This document shows, one piece after another, positions 1-11,537 of a DNA stretch of 64,000 nt. The stretch comes from Brassica napus (lineage: Eukaryota; Streptophyta; Magnoliopsida; Brassicales; Brassicaceae): assembly GCF_020379485.1 (NCBI RefSeq), contig NW_026016792.1, positions 49,912 through 113,911 of the forward strand, written 5' to 3'. The translations under genes were made by a program, and so were the position numbers. The notes under the pieces are model-generated. The model was given only the letters and a program-made list of their open reading frames with translations, was not told where the DNA came from and did no database searches. Numbering within the stretch: position 1 is the stretch's first letter; each line of letters begins with the position of its first letter.

Positions 1-1133
1 GGTAGTCCATTGGCTAGTATAGCTCAAGTTATAACGGTTGCTATCAAGAAACGTGGGTTAAAGGCTGTGAAGCAGCCTTGGGTTAACCTTTACAATTACT
101 ACCCACTAAACTACGCAAACTCTAAGCTCAAGTACACCGACCAGTTCAGGTAAAGACACACGGTTATAAATAATATCTTTCCACTTTTGTTTACTTAGAA
201 AGCAAGCTTTCTGTTTTTGGTAGGTTTCTTGATAAGGCGGCGATCTTGGCTCCTGAAGACAAGTTGGATGCTGATGGTAAGCCTACGGATCCATGGAAGC
301 TATGTACAATGCAACAAGTTGAAGAAGTGAAGTGCATTGTGAGAGTGCTTCCTATATGGTTTGCTTCATCGATCTATTACTTGACCATCACGCAACAGAT
401 GACCTATCCTGTCTTTCAAGCCCTCCAGAGCGATCGTCGCTTAGGCTCTGGAGGGTTTGTGATCCCTGCAGCCACCTATGTGGTCTTCTTGATGACAGGA
501 ATGACTGTTTTCATCATAATCTACGACCGCGTCCTCGTGCCTACCTTGAGAAGAATCACCGGTATAGACACCGGGATCACGCTCTTGCAAAGGATAGGAA
601 CCGGGATTTTCTTCGCCTTTTTGAGCTTGGTAGTGTCTGGTTTCGTCGAGGAACGGAGGAGGACTTTCGCATTGACTAAACCAACACTCGGTATGGCGCC
701 ACGGAAGGGAGAAATCTCCTCAATGTCAGCTATGTGGCTGATACCGCAGCTCACACTCGCGGGTGTAGCCGAGGCATTTGGAGCTATTGGACAGATGGAG
801 TTTTACTACAAGCAGTTCCCCGAGAACATGAGGAGTTTCGCCGGCTCCATCTTCTATGTGGGAGGAGGAGTTTCTAGTTACCTCGGCAGCTTCTTGATTG
901 CAACGGTACACAGGACGACGCAGAACTCGGCTGGCGGTAACTGGTTGGCTGAAGATTTGAACAAAGGAAGATTGGATTTGTTTTACTTCATGATCGCTGG
1001 AATCTTGGCGGTTAATTTTGCTTACTTCTTGGTGATGTCAAGATGGTATAGGTACAAAGGAAGTGATGATGAAGTGACAGCTTATGAAACAAATGGAGAT
1101 GTGATCAAACAACAAGACAAGAACAAAGTCTAA
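1..1133 (+). CDS. NPF2.11: NPF2.11/GTR2 transporter, C-terminal part (5' end outside window)
   Basis: This is the last part of an NRT1/PTR-family (NPF) proton-coupled transporter of the plasma membrane. In Arabidopsis the closest match in my memory, GTR2 (NPF2.11), imports glucosinolates into phloem and also carries nitrate at low affinity. Two coding pieces are visible, 1-149 and 224-1133, joined by a 74-base GT-AG intron that splits the Arg codon in [12 protein letters not shown]. The second piece encodes the second half of the 12-helix fold, including [28 protein letters not shown] and [12 protein letters not shown], and ends in a hydrophilic tail with KQQDKNKV. No stop or frameshift is seen. 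The gene converges on the AHA11 gene, as in Arabidopsis, which supports the paralogue call over GTR1 (NPF2.10). The N-terminal half, including the ExxER region, is not in the window. Confidence 0.93.
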
Positions 1134-1552
1134 TGATCATGTGGTTTCTCATCTTCTGGAAGCTTTTAGACTTAGTTTTTGGTCAGCTTCATACCATTTA
1201 CAACTCTTTGGACTCTTTGAAATAAGCTAAGTAATCATATACTTGTTATAGCTCTTTTTCTTTTTTCCTGATTTGCTATATTACATCACATCTCTTTTTT
1301 TTCTATCACTGTGGAGGAGAAGGAGATCATAAGTTCAGATGTATTACAGAATAACAATTTGTTTTGCATTTTAAGGATTATGTTTTCTACTTCTGATCAT
1401 TACCACAACAGAACAAACTTAAAAAGGAAAGCAAACACAACAAAACACTACTTAGGAAATTGATACTTATATGCATAACAACTTTGTATCAAAGTTTCAA
1501 ACAGAGACATCACTTTCTTGAATGACATTGAGAGGCTCTCTCTAGGCTTCTA
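1134..1552. other. Convergent 3' spacer NPF2.11/AHA11
   Basis: AT-rich spacer between two genes whose 3' ends face each other. It must hold both 3' UTRs and polyadenylation signals. I see no further gene or repeat. Confidence 0.7.
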
Positions 1553-4500
1553 TCAGACTGTGTAGGACTGTTGAATGGTTTCAATGTCAAGACCTTTAAG
1601 TCTCACCACAGATTCAACGTGACCCTTGAGTGTGTGAAGCTCCCTCAACCTATCAAAGTGTAAAAGACACTGAGATATATAACAATGTTCAGGTTTTGAG
1701 TAGAGTAGATGAGTCTTTTACCTAGCGATCTCTGCTCTTCTCTTAGCTTCTTCAGCCATTTGAGACAGCTCGTTGAAATGGGTTCGCTCTGGGAACATCT
1801 TAGCATCTGGTGCTTGCAACCCATGCAGCGTCCTCTGCGCATGTGCCCATTGTAACTCCCTTTGCTCTTTCCCAAAATCTTTCTTCCTAGTGAATGCAAT
1901 CTATGGAAACATACACAGAGACCATTATAATCAAACGTGTAGAAAAAGCTATCATAAATGGAAAGAATCTTTGATATACATACCCTTTGTTCAATAACAA
2001 GATCCCAAGCTCTGCCACTAAGTGCATACCGAATCAAGAACTTGATGATGTCAAGAGGAATGTAGAAGACAATGTTGTAAAGCCAAATGACTCCAGCCCA
2101 CCCCCACCCTATCCCTTCAATAGCAGCAAAGCTCCAATTTGCATAGACTGCAATTAGAGTAGCCACCTGTTTGCAAGAAAATGGTTTCAAGAAAACATAA
2201 CAGCAGTTTATAAACTTGAGTGCTGACCACTGACCAATTGTGCAAGCATAAAAGCTATCACAAGCAACATCCCAGGACGTTCCACATAGGACCAGCTCCT
2301 TGACCGAGTCACAAAGATAAGCGCCTGACTTATAATGCTGACTTGTAAGTATATTGCTGAGGCAAGCTTCCTGAAATCATCATGTGCTGTTTTCTCCAAG
2401 GTTGAAACTCCAAACGTTCTCTGAAACAAGCGTTTGATGTGTTAATGAGGCACATAGAAATATAACACTGAAGAGTAGAGAGAGATTTATACCGGGAAGA
2501 AGTCGGTTTTATATGCAACCCAGAAGAATATAACTGTCATCATTGCCATGTAGCTCCCAAACACAACACCAGTTGCAAAAATCTCTGACAGTTTCCAGCT
2601 ATCTGGAAGAGGGGAAGGTTTCACCCTATCCTTTGATATTGTCATAATAGTTCCTACAAGAGTCAATGCCACAAGGGTTGATTAATACAACACTTCTAAA
2701 GATATTTAGATTGAAGAATGTAAAAAGTAATGAACGAACCATCGTTAAGGATTGCTATGATAAGAACCATGAAGGGAGGGAAGTCAAACTTCCATATGAG
2801 AGCCAGCAGCATGAAGCCAAGCTGAAACAAGTAAGTAGCATACATATGAACATCAACTTGTAATAGAAAGTGGGAAAAAAACAAAAAAATATTCAAATGG
2901 TAACTTACAACAATACGGATTGTGATGGAAACAGCATAGATCTGTCCATAAAAACAAGAAGGTAGCACAAGTTAATTGGTTTTACCAAACAAAGTAACAA
3001 TTGAGATTAAGAAGAAAGGTTATACTCACAGTATAGTTTTTCATTCTCTGGAAGATAGCTCGGCTGGTCAAGACAGCACTGATGATAACACTTAGACCAG
3101 GCTCAGTCAAAACAATATCCGAAGCACTACGAGCTGCGTCAGTTGCATCAGCAACTGCAATGCCAATGTCAGCCTTTTTAAGAGCAGGAGCATCGTTTAC
3201 TCCATCACCAGTCATCCCACATATATGCTTCCTGGCTTGCAGTCTCTTCACTATCTCATACTTATGCTCTGCAGTTTCATGACAAAATGGTTTAGTTCTG
3301 AGTTGAATATGCAGGATAAAAGCAAAGAAACCTTACCAGGGAAGACGCCAGCGAAGCCATCAGCTTTTTCTATGAGATCATCTACTGGTAAAGCACCTAT
3401 AGACTCATCCTTGTTCTGTCCAAGCAAAGCAGATGAAGGGTACATGTTGGTTCCCATCCCTAAACGGCGTCCTGTTTCTTTTCCTATAGCTAACTGATCA
3501 CCTGCAGAGTGTCATGAGGCTTTAGCAATGACACATAAATTAATAAAAAAAAAGAGAGAAGCAAAGTATTAATTCTGGAAGTTTCTTAAACTAATAAATC
3601 GGGTTTTGAGGCTACTATAAATACCGGACTAAAGGATTGTAAATTTATTTATTCACATAATCAATATATTGGTTTTCCTCTTAAGTTTCTTTGCTTTCTT
3701 CGAGTTGATTTGCGTTTGTTCATAACACAAAGCTCTTAAACGCCAAAGAAACCAAGTATTCACCTGTGATCATTTTGACATTCACACCAAGGTTTAAGGC
3801 TCTTCTGATTGTCTCTGCACTGTCATGTCTAGGTGGGTCAAAGAGAGGCATGAGGCCCACAAATTGCCAAGGGCCTCCAGCACTTTCCTTTGTCCCTTCA
3901 GGAACTTCCTGCAAAAAGGCTTCCAAATTTAGAATCTTGTATCAAACTTGAGGAGCAAGTATCTCCAGTTACCTGGTATGCCACGGCAAGAGACCTCAAA
4001 CCCCTTTCAGCAAACTTGTCGATAACAGCATGAACTCTCCTCTCAATCTCTGACTTATTGTGGGCAAGACTTAGAATCTGAGACATTGTCAACATAATCA
4101 GCTATTTGCACCAAGAAACTGTTAAGAAAGAAGGTATAAATAGTAACCAATAGATAGCTTACTTGCTCAGGTGCACCTTTGCTGACTCTATGCATTTTAC
4201 CATCACTGTCAATATAAGTCAGAGCCGTCCTCTTATCAGTGGGGTTGAATGGAAGAAAGTGAACCTCTCTAACACCAGCTCTTGCCTCTTTAGGGTCTGC
4301 AAGCATCCCTACTATAGCAGCATCTATAGCATCTTGGTTCTCGAGTCTAGACGCTTGAGCTGCCATTAGGACAACAGCATCCGCATCCACTCCTTTTGTG
4401 AAAACCTATACACAAAAAAAACTTGTGCTTATTCAGAAAATGTCATGTAATAAGCATTCATCTGCACCTACAAGAAACTTGTGCACATTCAGAAAATGTG

Positions 4501-6155
4501 CATAGAATAAGCAACAAACCAAAAGTTACCTCTATGAGATTCTTGTCAACAGTGAGTTTATTCAATGTTAATGTTCCGGTCTTGTCACTGCAAAGCACAT
4601 CCATGCCAGCCATTTCCTCAATAGCTGTCATCCTCTTGGTGATTGCTCCCTGCTGAGACAATCTATGAGAGCCAATGGCCATGGTCACAGACAGAACCGT
4701 TGGCATGGCGATTGGGATACCACCAATGAGAAGGACAAGGAGGTTATCAATCCCAGGGCGGTATGCTCGGTGTTGAATTGGATACATGACAACAATCTCA
4801 ATTAACATCCCTACTGCAATGGAGCAGATGCAGAAGTTCCCAATGGCAGTTAAGACCTGAACACAAGAAAACAAAAGCATATTAGTATATACTCTGAACC
4901 AAACCATATACCATATGAAGAAGAATACTTGCCTGTTGAAAATGGCCAACTTGGTTGGTTGTATCAACAAGATGAGCAGCTTTTCCAAAGAAGGTATGGA
5001 CTCCAGTTGCAATCACAACTGCTTCAAGCTCTCCTTGTTTGCAAGTGGAGCCTGAGTAGACTCCATCACCTGGACCTTTGGTTACTGGGAGAGACTCACC
5101 GGTGAGAGAAGACTACAGAACAAAAAGGTTCACAAAAGCTTCAGTAACAAATTATTATTCTTAAAGTAATTAAGTAACACATTGGTGAACCTGATCTATC
5201 TTAAGAGGGTCTCCTTCGAGAAGGCGAGCATCAGCAGGAACAATGTCACCAAGCTTGATGCTGATAATGTCTCCAGGGACAAGAATTGCAGCATCCTGCT
5301 CACCCCACCTTCCATCTCTCAGTACCTTCACAAAAGGTTTGTGACAAGAGATGCTTAAAAGACGCTTAAAAAACAAGTGGTAGCATTAAGCAAGAATGAT
5401 AAACCAAACCTTTGCTTTGGGAGCAAGACGTGCCATGAGAGCAGCAGCAGCATTACCAGCGTTGTTCTCCTCAATGAAACTGATGGTGGAGTTTATCACA
5501 AGCAGAGTGATGATACCAACAAAGTCTTGCCAATCAGGAGGCTTCCCCTGAGGAATCATGAACACAAAATGAAAATAAATAAAGAGTTAAACTTTAAAAA
5601 GTGAAAACATGTAGGAGGGTGTAGAATATGCTCACTCCTCCATTAGCAAGTGCAATAGCCATAATGGCAGCAGCTTCCATCACCCATGAGAGAGGGTTCC
5701 ACATGAATCCTAGAAACTTCAGAAATTTGCTTTCCTACAAAAATAAAAAAGAAAACTTTATTCCTTAAGACATAGAAAGTATAATCCTTTTGGAGCTATA
5801 TGCCATGGAATATTCAAGAACAGAACCTATAGAATCCAAAGTTACACCCTTTTTTTCTCAAATTGATAAAAGACACATAAAGCTATAACCTTTTTCTCTT
5901 CAAGCTTGTTGTGACCAAAGAGGGCAAGCCTCTCATCAGCAGCAGCTGTAGTGAGACCTTCTCTGCTACATCTCAGACTCTCAAAAACTTCTTCAATTGG
6001 CACATTTTCCTTAAAATAAAATAAAAAAAAAACCTTTAAGACTCTTTTTGTCCAAGAGAATTTAAACATTATAGAAACAGAACAAAGTGTAGATCTGTTA
6101 CCAGATCCACTGTTTCTTTCAGAACAGCCTCAAGGACCTCTTCCTTGTCTCCCAT
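1553..6155 (-). CDS. AHA11: Plasma-membrane H+-ATPase, AHA11 type
   Basis: P3A-type ATPase that pumps protons out of the cell at the cost of ATP and energises secondary transport. It is spread over many short exons on the minus strand and starts [18 protein letters not shown]. All hallmark motifs are intact: TGES in the actuator domain, the phosphorylated Asp in CSDKTGTLT (DKTGT codons at 4572-4586), KGAPEQ for nucleotide binding, and GDGVNDAP at about 3190-3215. The C-terminal autoinhibitory domain is present and ends QQSYTV, so the penultimate Thr that is phosphorylated to bind 14-3-3 proteins is kept. The assembled exons give a family-length protein without frameshift. Isoform AHA11 rather than another AHA is chosen from sequence memory and from position next to NPF2.11. 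Exon edges inside the gene were read by eye, so single boundaries could be off. Confidence 0.93.
4421..4515. repeat. Short direct duplication in an AHA11 intron
   Basis: Two diverged copies of a roughly 39-base unit begin 56 bases apart (4421 and 4477). Each starts ACTTGTGC, runs through ATTCAGAAAATGT and ends near ATAAGCA. The duplication is intronic and leaves the coding exons untouched. Confidence 0.7.
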
Positions 6156-8058
6156 ATTCTTCTGCTTACTCCAAGAAAAAAACAAAAAAAGAAACAGACA
6201 AATTATCAGAAAAAGCAAACACTAGAAGAAAACTTCAGTACCAAGAAAAAAAAATGTTAGATGTGTAGAGGAACCTGTAATTGTTAAGGCCTTCTTGTTT
6301 GTGTTCTTGGGTTTGAGAGAAACAAGAAATGAAAGAAGAGTGGAGAAGATGAGGAAACCGCTAAAGGTTAGTGGCAGTATGGGAAGCTAACACACACACT
6401 CTGCCCCCACTGTAATATCCTTTCCTTTTTCTCCTATTTAATTAATTTAAGTCTTGCCTTTTTCAACATTTTTACTCCTTTACGTCAAAATCTTTAACTA
6501 CAATGGGTAATTAACTAATTAATTAATTATTAAGTGGTCCTTCAAATAAATTTGGTTAAGGTAAATTTATTTTTATCTTTTTGATAGAGGAAATGGTTTT
6601 ATTTGAAATGCAGTAAATATGATTATTATTTGGAATAGCAGTAACTACAGTCTTCACAGCTGTAACTATTAAGTGCTATGGTGTGTAGGTGCTAGATTAT
6701 TTTAAACGTTATACCTTTGCAATTATTGGCTACTAGTATGTTTGGCAGATTCATAAAAAAATAATAATGATCTCTTTATATTTAGGTACTTGAATACAAA
6801 AATCCAGTAAAAATTAACATTTAGACAAAAAAAATCAGTAAAACCAAAACTCCATTATTACTTTTAGAACAAAACACCATTATTATGTTAGATGTTTCAT
6901 TTGTGTAAGCCTCCAACTTTCATGCAAATAGGTCAAAAACAAGTAACGTACACGAAACCCATACATGTTTCTTGTGATTCAAATTCATATACAAATACAT
7001 TTAATTGAAGTAGTTTTGTCCCAACTAACACACTTAAAAAGATCATTACATAAAGACAACAATGTAAGCGGATAAAACGTTAAATCAAGTTTATATTTTG
7101 GTGAGAATTAGTTGCCATTTAAAAGAGTACAACCTTTAGAGTACAGCTTTGTAAACTGCAGGAGTTGAAAATGACCATTGGTAAAAAAACAATTTCATTA
7201 CAAAAATAATAATACTAGATGGGTGAATAAATGCGAATGGGCCGAGAAACAGCTATATGTCCCATGTGCATAAAAAATTGTAGCCATATGATGTCAGCAT
7301 CGTAAAGCGACACGTGTCAAGGGGAAGAAACAGTTCACAGTTTACCACACACAAGCCAAGAAACAAAAACACAACCCACGTGAAGCGACCTTTGTTGTTG
7401 TGTTTTATTCTTTTCAATTAATAAAAGGATCTTTTTATTTTATCTTATTTTTGTAAAAAGGTACCACCAATTGAATTCCGTACGGTACCTGTCCGTAAAG
7501 AGGTAGTGTTTTCCACTACATTGATGATTTTTTTCTCTTTACTTCTTTCTTTCCTTCCTCTTTTGTTTCCGACGTCTTATAATTTTTTTTTCCAGCTCTA
7601 GTGAATTAATAATGTATACAAATGGTTCAGTTTATCTTTTTTTTTATCAACTGGTTCAGTTTATCTTTGTTTTCAAATTCTCTAATATATGATACTTTCT
7701 TCAAATTTTAAAAACATAAACTTTCATCATAACTTTTTTTCTTTTGGGTCAAATGATGGATTTCAGGTTTGTAATCACATTTAAAGCCTACAAAGAAGGC
7801 CCAACCACATTTAGGATTATCTATCTCTTAGTTCTCTTGCTGCATGTTTAACCAATAAAGTAAAATTAAAATAAATAAAGGTCTTTTAACAATAAAAGCC
7901 CACTATTATTAGCATGTTTACTTTAAAATCATGAACTAACTAAAATCAGTAATGGGCATTTTTACAAATAAAAGCCCACTAGTAGCCTATTTTGATATCA
8001 TGAACTAACTCATGTAACGGAGATAGATTGATCGAGAGAGTGAAGGAAGAGAAAAAAG
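6156..8058. other. AHA11 upstream region and spacer
   Basis: This holds the 5' UTR and promoter of AHA11 (minus strand), then AT-rich sequence without a convincing gene. ACGT-core boxes of the G-box/ABRE kind occur at about 7311 (ACACGTGT) and 7377 (CCACGTGA). A short direct repeat built on AATAAAAGCCCACTA and ATCATGAACTAACT lies at about 7890-8010. In Arabidopsis an F-box gene and a Tic22-like gene lie beyond AHA11; I find no trace of either here. Confidence 0.55.
7623..7668 (-). repeat. Micro-insertion with 17-bp flanking duplication
   Basis: The flanks TGGTTCAGTTTATCTTT are repeated exactly around a 12-base insert which reads GTTGATAAAAAA on the minus strand. One of fifteen such A-tailed inserts in the window. 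Confidence 0.75.
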
Positions 8059-8330
8059 ATGAAGACGACGAAAGTAGGGAAAGTGTTTTACCCAAAAAAA
8101 AGTAGGGAAAGTGATGAACCCTAGTGATGGTTACCGAAAACATATTTGCAAGAGGGAGATTAAACGTGTGAGTTACCGTATTCAAGTTTATAGAGTTCTT
8201 TAATAGTTAAATTATGGAAAGTAATACATAGGGTAATGTGGTGTAGAGGCTGAAGGTGCTTTGGTCAAAGTAAGAAAACATAAGAAGAGACAGCTTGAAG
8301 AACTCTCAAAGTGGTGTAGAAGAAGAAAAG
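8059..8330 (+). pseudogene. ELF5: Relic of ELF5 (WBP11-like nuclear protein)
   Basis: Two decayed exons match the N-terminus of Arabidopsis EARLY FLOWERING 5, a nuclear WW-binding-protein-11-like factor that delays flowering. Exon one starts MKTTKVGKV, is interrupted by a 28-base insertion-plus-duplication (8086-8113), then continues MNPSDGYRK and KREIKR and ends at a GT donor after 8167. A second exon (8247-8330) starts after AG and reads EGALVKVRKHKKRQLEE. The frame then slips and an in-frame TAG appears where the family has a basic stretch; a GT donor follows at 8331. The intervening exon with the KKERQKVREVGILKKD part was not found, nor was the proline-rich remainder. ELF5 lies between AHA11 and PUB41 in Arabidopsis, so this is a syntenic leftover, not a random fragment. 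Confidence 0.78.
8073..8113 (+). repeat. Micro-insertion inside the ELF5 relic
   Basis: A 13-base duplication AGTAGGGAAAGTG flanks a 15-base insert TTTTACCCAAAAAAA. It interrupts the first exon of the ELF5 relic between GKV and MNPSDG and breaks its reading frame. Confidence 0.8.
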
Positions 8331-8931
8331 GTAATTCTCTAAGTAGAGTTAGGAGGTTTTACTACTTCTATTCCACAGTTACCTCCCATGTTATGATTTG
8401 TTTTTTTTTGATCATTTTGAACGTTCCGAGAACCTACAACTCTTCTGGGTACAGGCAAGCTTTTTTATTAATGACTAATTTGATAGATTTTACAAGAGAC
8501 AAAAACTGTAGGCATGCCATTTCTTACTAACTCCATGTTTTTCCATATTGTAGAGGCATCATTTTCCAGAGAGCAAGCGGTTCAAGAAAGCTCCTTTGTA
8601 GAGGAGTTATGACTTAAGTTATCAGTCTGATCTTATTTTTATTAACTCCGATTCAGGGTTAACATTTGGTTGTTTAAATATTAAGTTTTCGTATGTTTTA
8701 TGACTTGTCATATGATGTAACCGGTGCATGAGTAATTTTTTGCAGTCGGGACTTGTATTATATTAAAACAGAAATCAGAATATTTATGATTAACAAAATC
8801 ATAAGAGATTTTAAATTTACCTTCCAATATAGATGATGCTACCCTAACAAAAAAAAATCGAATTCTTGGTTAGAATTCACTTTAAAATTTTGTATCTTTT
8901 TCATTTCAAAACTTATTCTATAAAACGGAAG
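8331..8931. other. Spacer after the ELF5 relic
   Basis: AT-rich DNA. A short stretch at about 8553-8605, preceded by a TTGTAG acceptor-like sequence, could be one more decayed ELF5 exon (FPESKRFKKAPL in one frame), but I cannot support that. No intact gene seen. Confidence 0.4.
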
Positions 8932-9318
8932 TTATTAGGGATATATATATCCCACGAATTCTAAGAGACATTAACTAATATATAAAGGGTTAGGGTCAAT
9001 CCACTAATTGCAAATTGATTTTAAGTCGGAAGGAAACCCATAATAAACTTGAATCTAACACGGTATCAAAGCCTATATCCGAAAATACCCTAAGCTCCTA
9101 ATTAATATACCATTCCGACCGGGTTTATAGGGCGTACTTAACCCTTCCCGACCGGGTATAAAAGATCGTAATTAACTTGCTCGACCGAGTATAACTGTCC
9201 TAAAGTTCCGAGATTTCTGGCCGATAAGAGCCATCATCTCGAAAAAGAGTATTAGAGATATATATTCCACTTCGGAAATTCTAAGGGACATTAACAAATA
9301 TATAAAGGGGTTATTTTT
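8932..9318 (+). mobile_element. TRIM-like miniature LTR element
   Basis: A terminal repeat of about 130 bases (8932-9060) starts near TTATTAGGGATATATA and ends CTAACA. It is followed at once by CGGTATCAAAGC, a near match to the primer-binding site TGGTATCAGAGC that pairs with initiator Met-tRNA. The second terminal repeat begins at about 9250 after a purine run (GAAAAAGAG); it copies the first through ACAAATATATAAAGGG and is then cut off. The 190-base interior encodes nothing and contains three imperfect copies of a unit around CCGACCGGGTATA. Size, PBS and lack of genes fit a TRIM element; the 3' repeat is truncated. Confidence 0.72.
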
Positions 9319-9423
9319 TGCGCCAACACTACGCTTCATGTAACTGGATTGTGATGCTGATTAGGGCGCATGTCCGGTCACATGTCGATCACTAACCGGC
9401 TGGATTATACAGTTTGGGACTTC

Positions 9424-9612
9424 GCCTATTTGTTAGAAAATAAAGAAACAAGATGCTATTTCACTCTCTTCCACTGAAGCTGAGTTCTGTGCAATGAAAG
9501 CAATCACTAAGGAACTCATTTGGATCAGAGGACTTCTCTCTGAACTTGGTCTACCACATGATGGACCAATGACCATATGCTGCGACAATAAATTGTCAGA
9601 AGTACTCTAGCA
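9424..9612 (+). pseudogene. Ty1/copia RNase H relic
   Basis: One frame reads KKQDAISLSSTEAEF, then ITKELIWIRGLLSELGLP and ICCDNK. This is the conserved start of the copia-type RNase H domain with the STEAE and DNK motifs. Stop codons before and after show it is dead, and the rest of pol is unrecognisable. It lies close to the TRIM-like element but has no demonstrated link to it. Confidence 0.85.
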
Positions 9613-9986
9613 TTGGTAATTCAAATGGTGTGAAGTTATTTTAGCAGAAAGAAACTGATTCATAATTATTAAAAAATACGGGATAAAAGATATAAGTCAT
9701 GTAAATGGAAGATTCACTTTGTTGGCAGTAGAAACTGGAGTGCTAATAAAATGGGTTTGAAATTGATGTGTCATTTTGATAGTGTCGACCGTGAAATTTA
9801 AGAGACCATAGATATTTAGTAAAATTTAAATAAAATGCTTTAAAATAACATTTATATTTATCTAAACTATTAAAAGAGAAACATTCTGAAAAATATACCT
9901 AAACAAAGTTGTTGCACCCTTTCATTAATTAGTAATATTTTTGGTCTTACCATAATATTTGACTAACGATTCGTAACCTAAAATTT
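9613..9986. other. AT-rich spacer
   Basis: Degenerate sequence after the copia relic, possibly eroded copia 3' sequence. No gene seen. Confidence 0.5.
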
Positions 9987-11132
9987 CTCTAACAATAATT
10001 TATTACGTCATATTTTTTTTGTATATAACAAAGTTATACGGCATATAAACTTTTATTTATTAGGCCATGTTCTACACGAAAATGATATACACAATATATA
10101 GTATATATTTTATTATACTATTTTCTCTAAACAAGTCTCTTTAATCTCATTTTTTTAAAAACTATTATCAGATTTTCTAGGGTTTTAACAAGACAAATCA
10201 AATAGTTTATAGTTTTATGAATTACTATAAAATACATCAGAAGTTTTTAAAAAAGATGTTATCAGTTTTTCCTGGTAATTTTACCGATTTTTAAATTAAT
10301 AAAATAGAGCTTATGATAAACATGAAAACATATGCATATCCAAATTATATAGGTTTCGGATTTACCGGCTCAACCGCGGCTCTAACAATAATTTTTTACG
10401 TCACATTTTTTTTTACATAACAAAGTTATACGGCATATAAACTGTTATTTATTAGACCATATCATGTTCTACACGAAAATGATATACACAATATAGAGTA
10501 TATATTTTATTATAGTCTTTACCCTAAACAAGTCTCATTAATCTCATTTTTTAATAAACTATTATCAGATTTTCTAGGGTTTTAATAGGACAAATCAAAT
10601 AGTTTATAGTTTTATGTATTACTATAAAATACATCAGAAGTTTTTAAAAAAAATGTTATCAGTTTTTCCTGGTTTTTTTACCGATTCTTAAATTAATAAA
10701 ATAGAGCTTATGATAAACATGAAAAACATATGCATATCCAAATTATATAGGTTTCGGATTTACCGGCTCAACCGCGGATCCAAATAGAATATCTATATGT
10801 AGATTACATATGTACCCCCCCCCTCCCCCCCTAAACAAGTCTCATTAATCTCATTTTTAAAAAAACTATTATCAGATTTTCTAGGGTTTTAATAGGACAA
10901 ATCAAATAGTTTATAGTTTTAGGTATTACTATAAAATACATCAGAAGTTTTTTAAAAAAATGTTATCAGTTTTTCCTGGTTTTTTTACCGATTCTTAAAT
11001 TAATAAAATAGAGCTTATGATAAACATGAAAAACATATGTATATCCAAATTATATAGGTTTCGGATTTACCGGCTCAACCGCGGATCCAAATAGAATATC
11101 TATATGTAGATTACATATGTACCCCCCCCCCC
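9987..11132. repeat. Three-copy long tandem repeat with poly-C junctions
   Basis: Copy 1 (about 9987-10379) and copy 2 (from 10380) share a 393-base period starting CTCTAACAATAATTT and running through GGTTTCGGATTTACCGGC and CAACCGCGG. Copy 3 (10831-11132) lacks the first third but is nearly identical to the rest of copy 2. Copies 2 and 3 both end in ACATATGTA followed by a run of C (interrupted by one T in copy 2). No coding potential. The closeness of copies 2 and 3 implies a recent duplication. Confidence 0.8.
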
Positions 11133-11537
11133 TTCCTTTTGGTTTTCAATTCTGTTTCAGTTTTTCAGCTTTTATCCAAAAAATAAATAAATTTAAAACT
11201 AACACTATATTACTTAACGACAATTTTGTGAAATAACGAACATGCCAACACAAAATAACATAAATCATATAAAACTCAGCAGATACTAATTATGTTAGTT
11301 AAAATCAATTTAATATTCAAATAAAGTGCTAAACTTTCTGGTGATTTTTTTTCTTAAGTTGTTACATTACACTATAATTAAAATTATAAAAAATATTTGA
11401 AAAAAGGTTTTGACTGACCACGACCACAAATGCGGTTTGAATGGGAAGATGACAGCCATGGAAATTGCAAACAATACTAAATCCGTCTCGTTTGCACATG
11501 TACCTTGAGTTGTAAAATAAACGAGCTTTAAGTGAAA

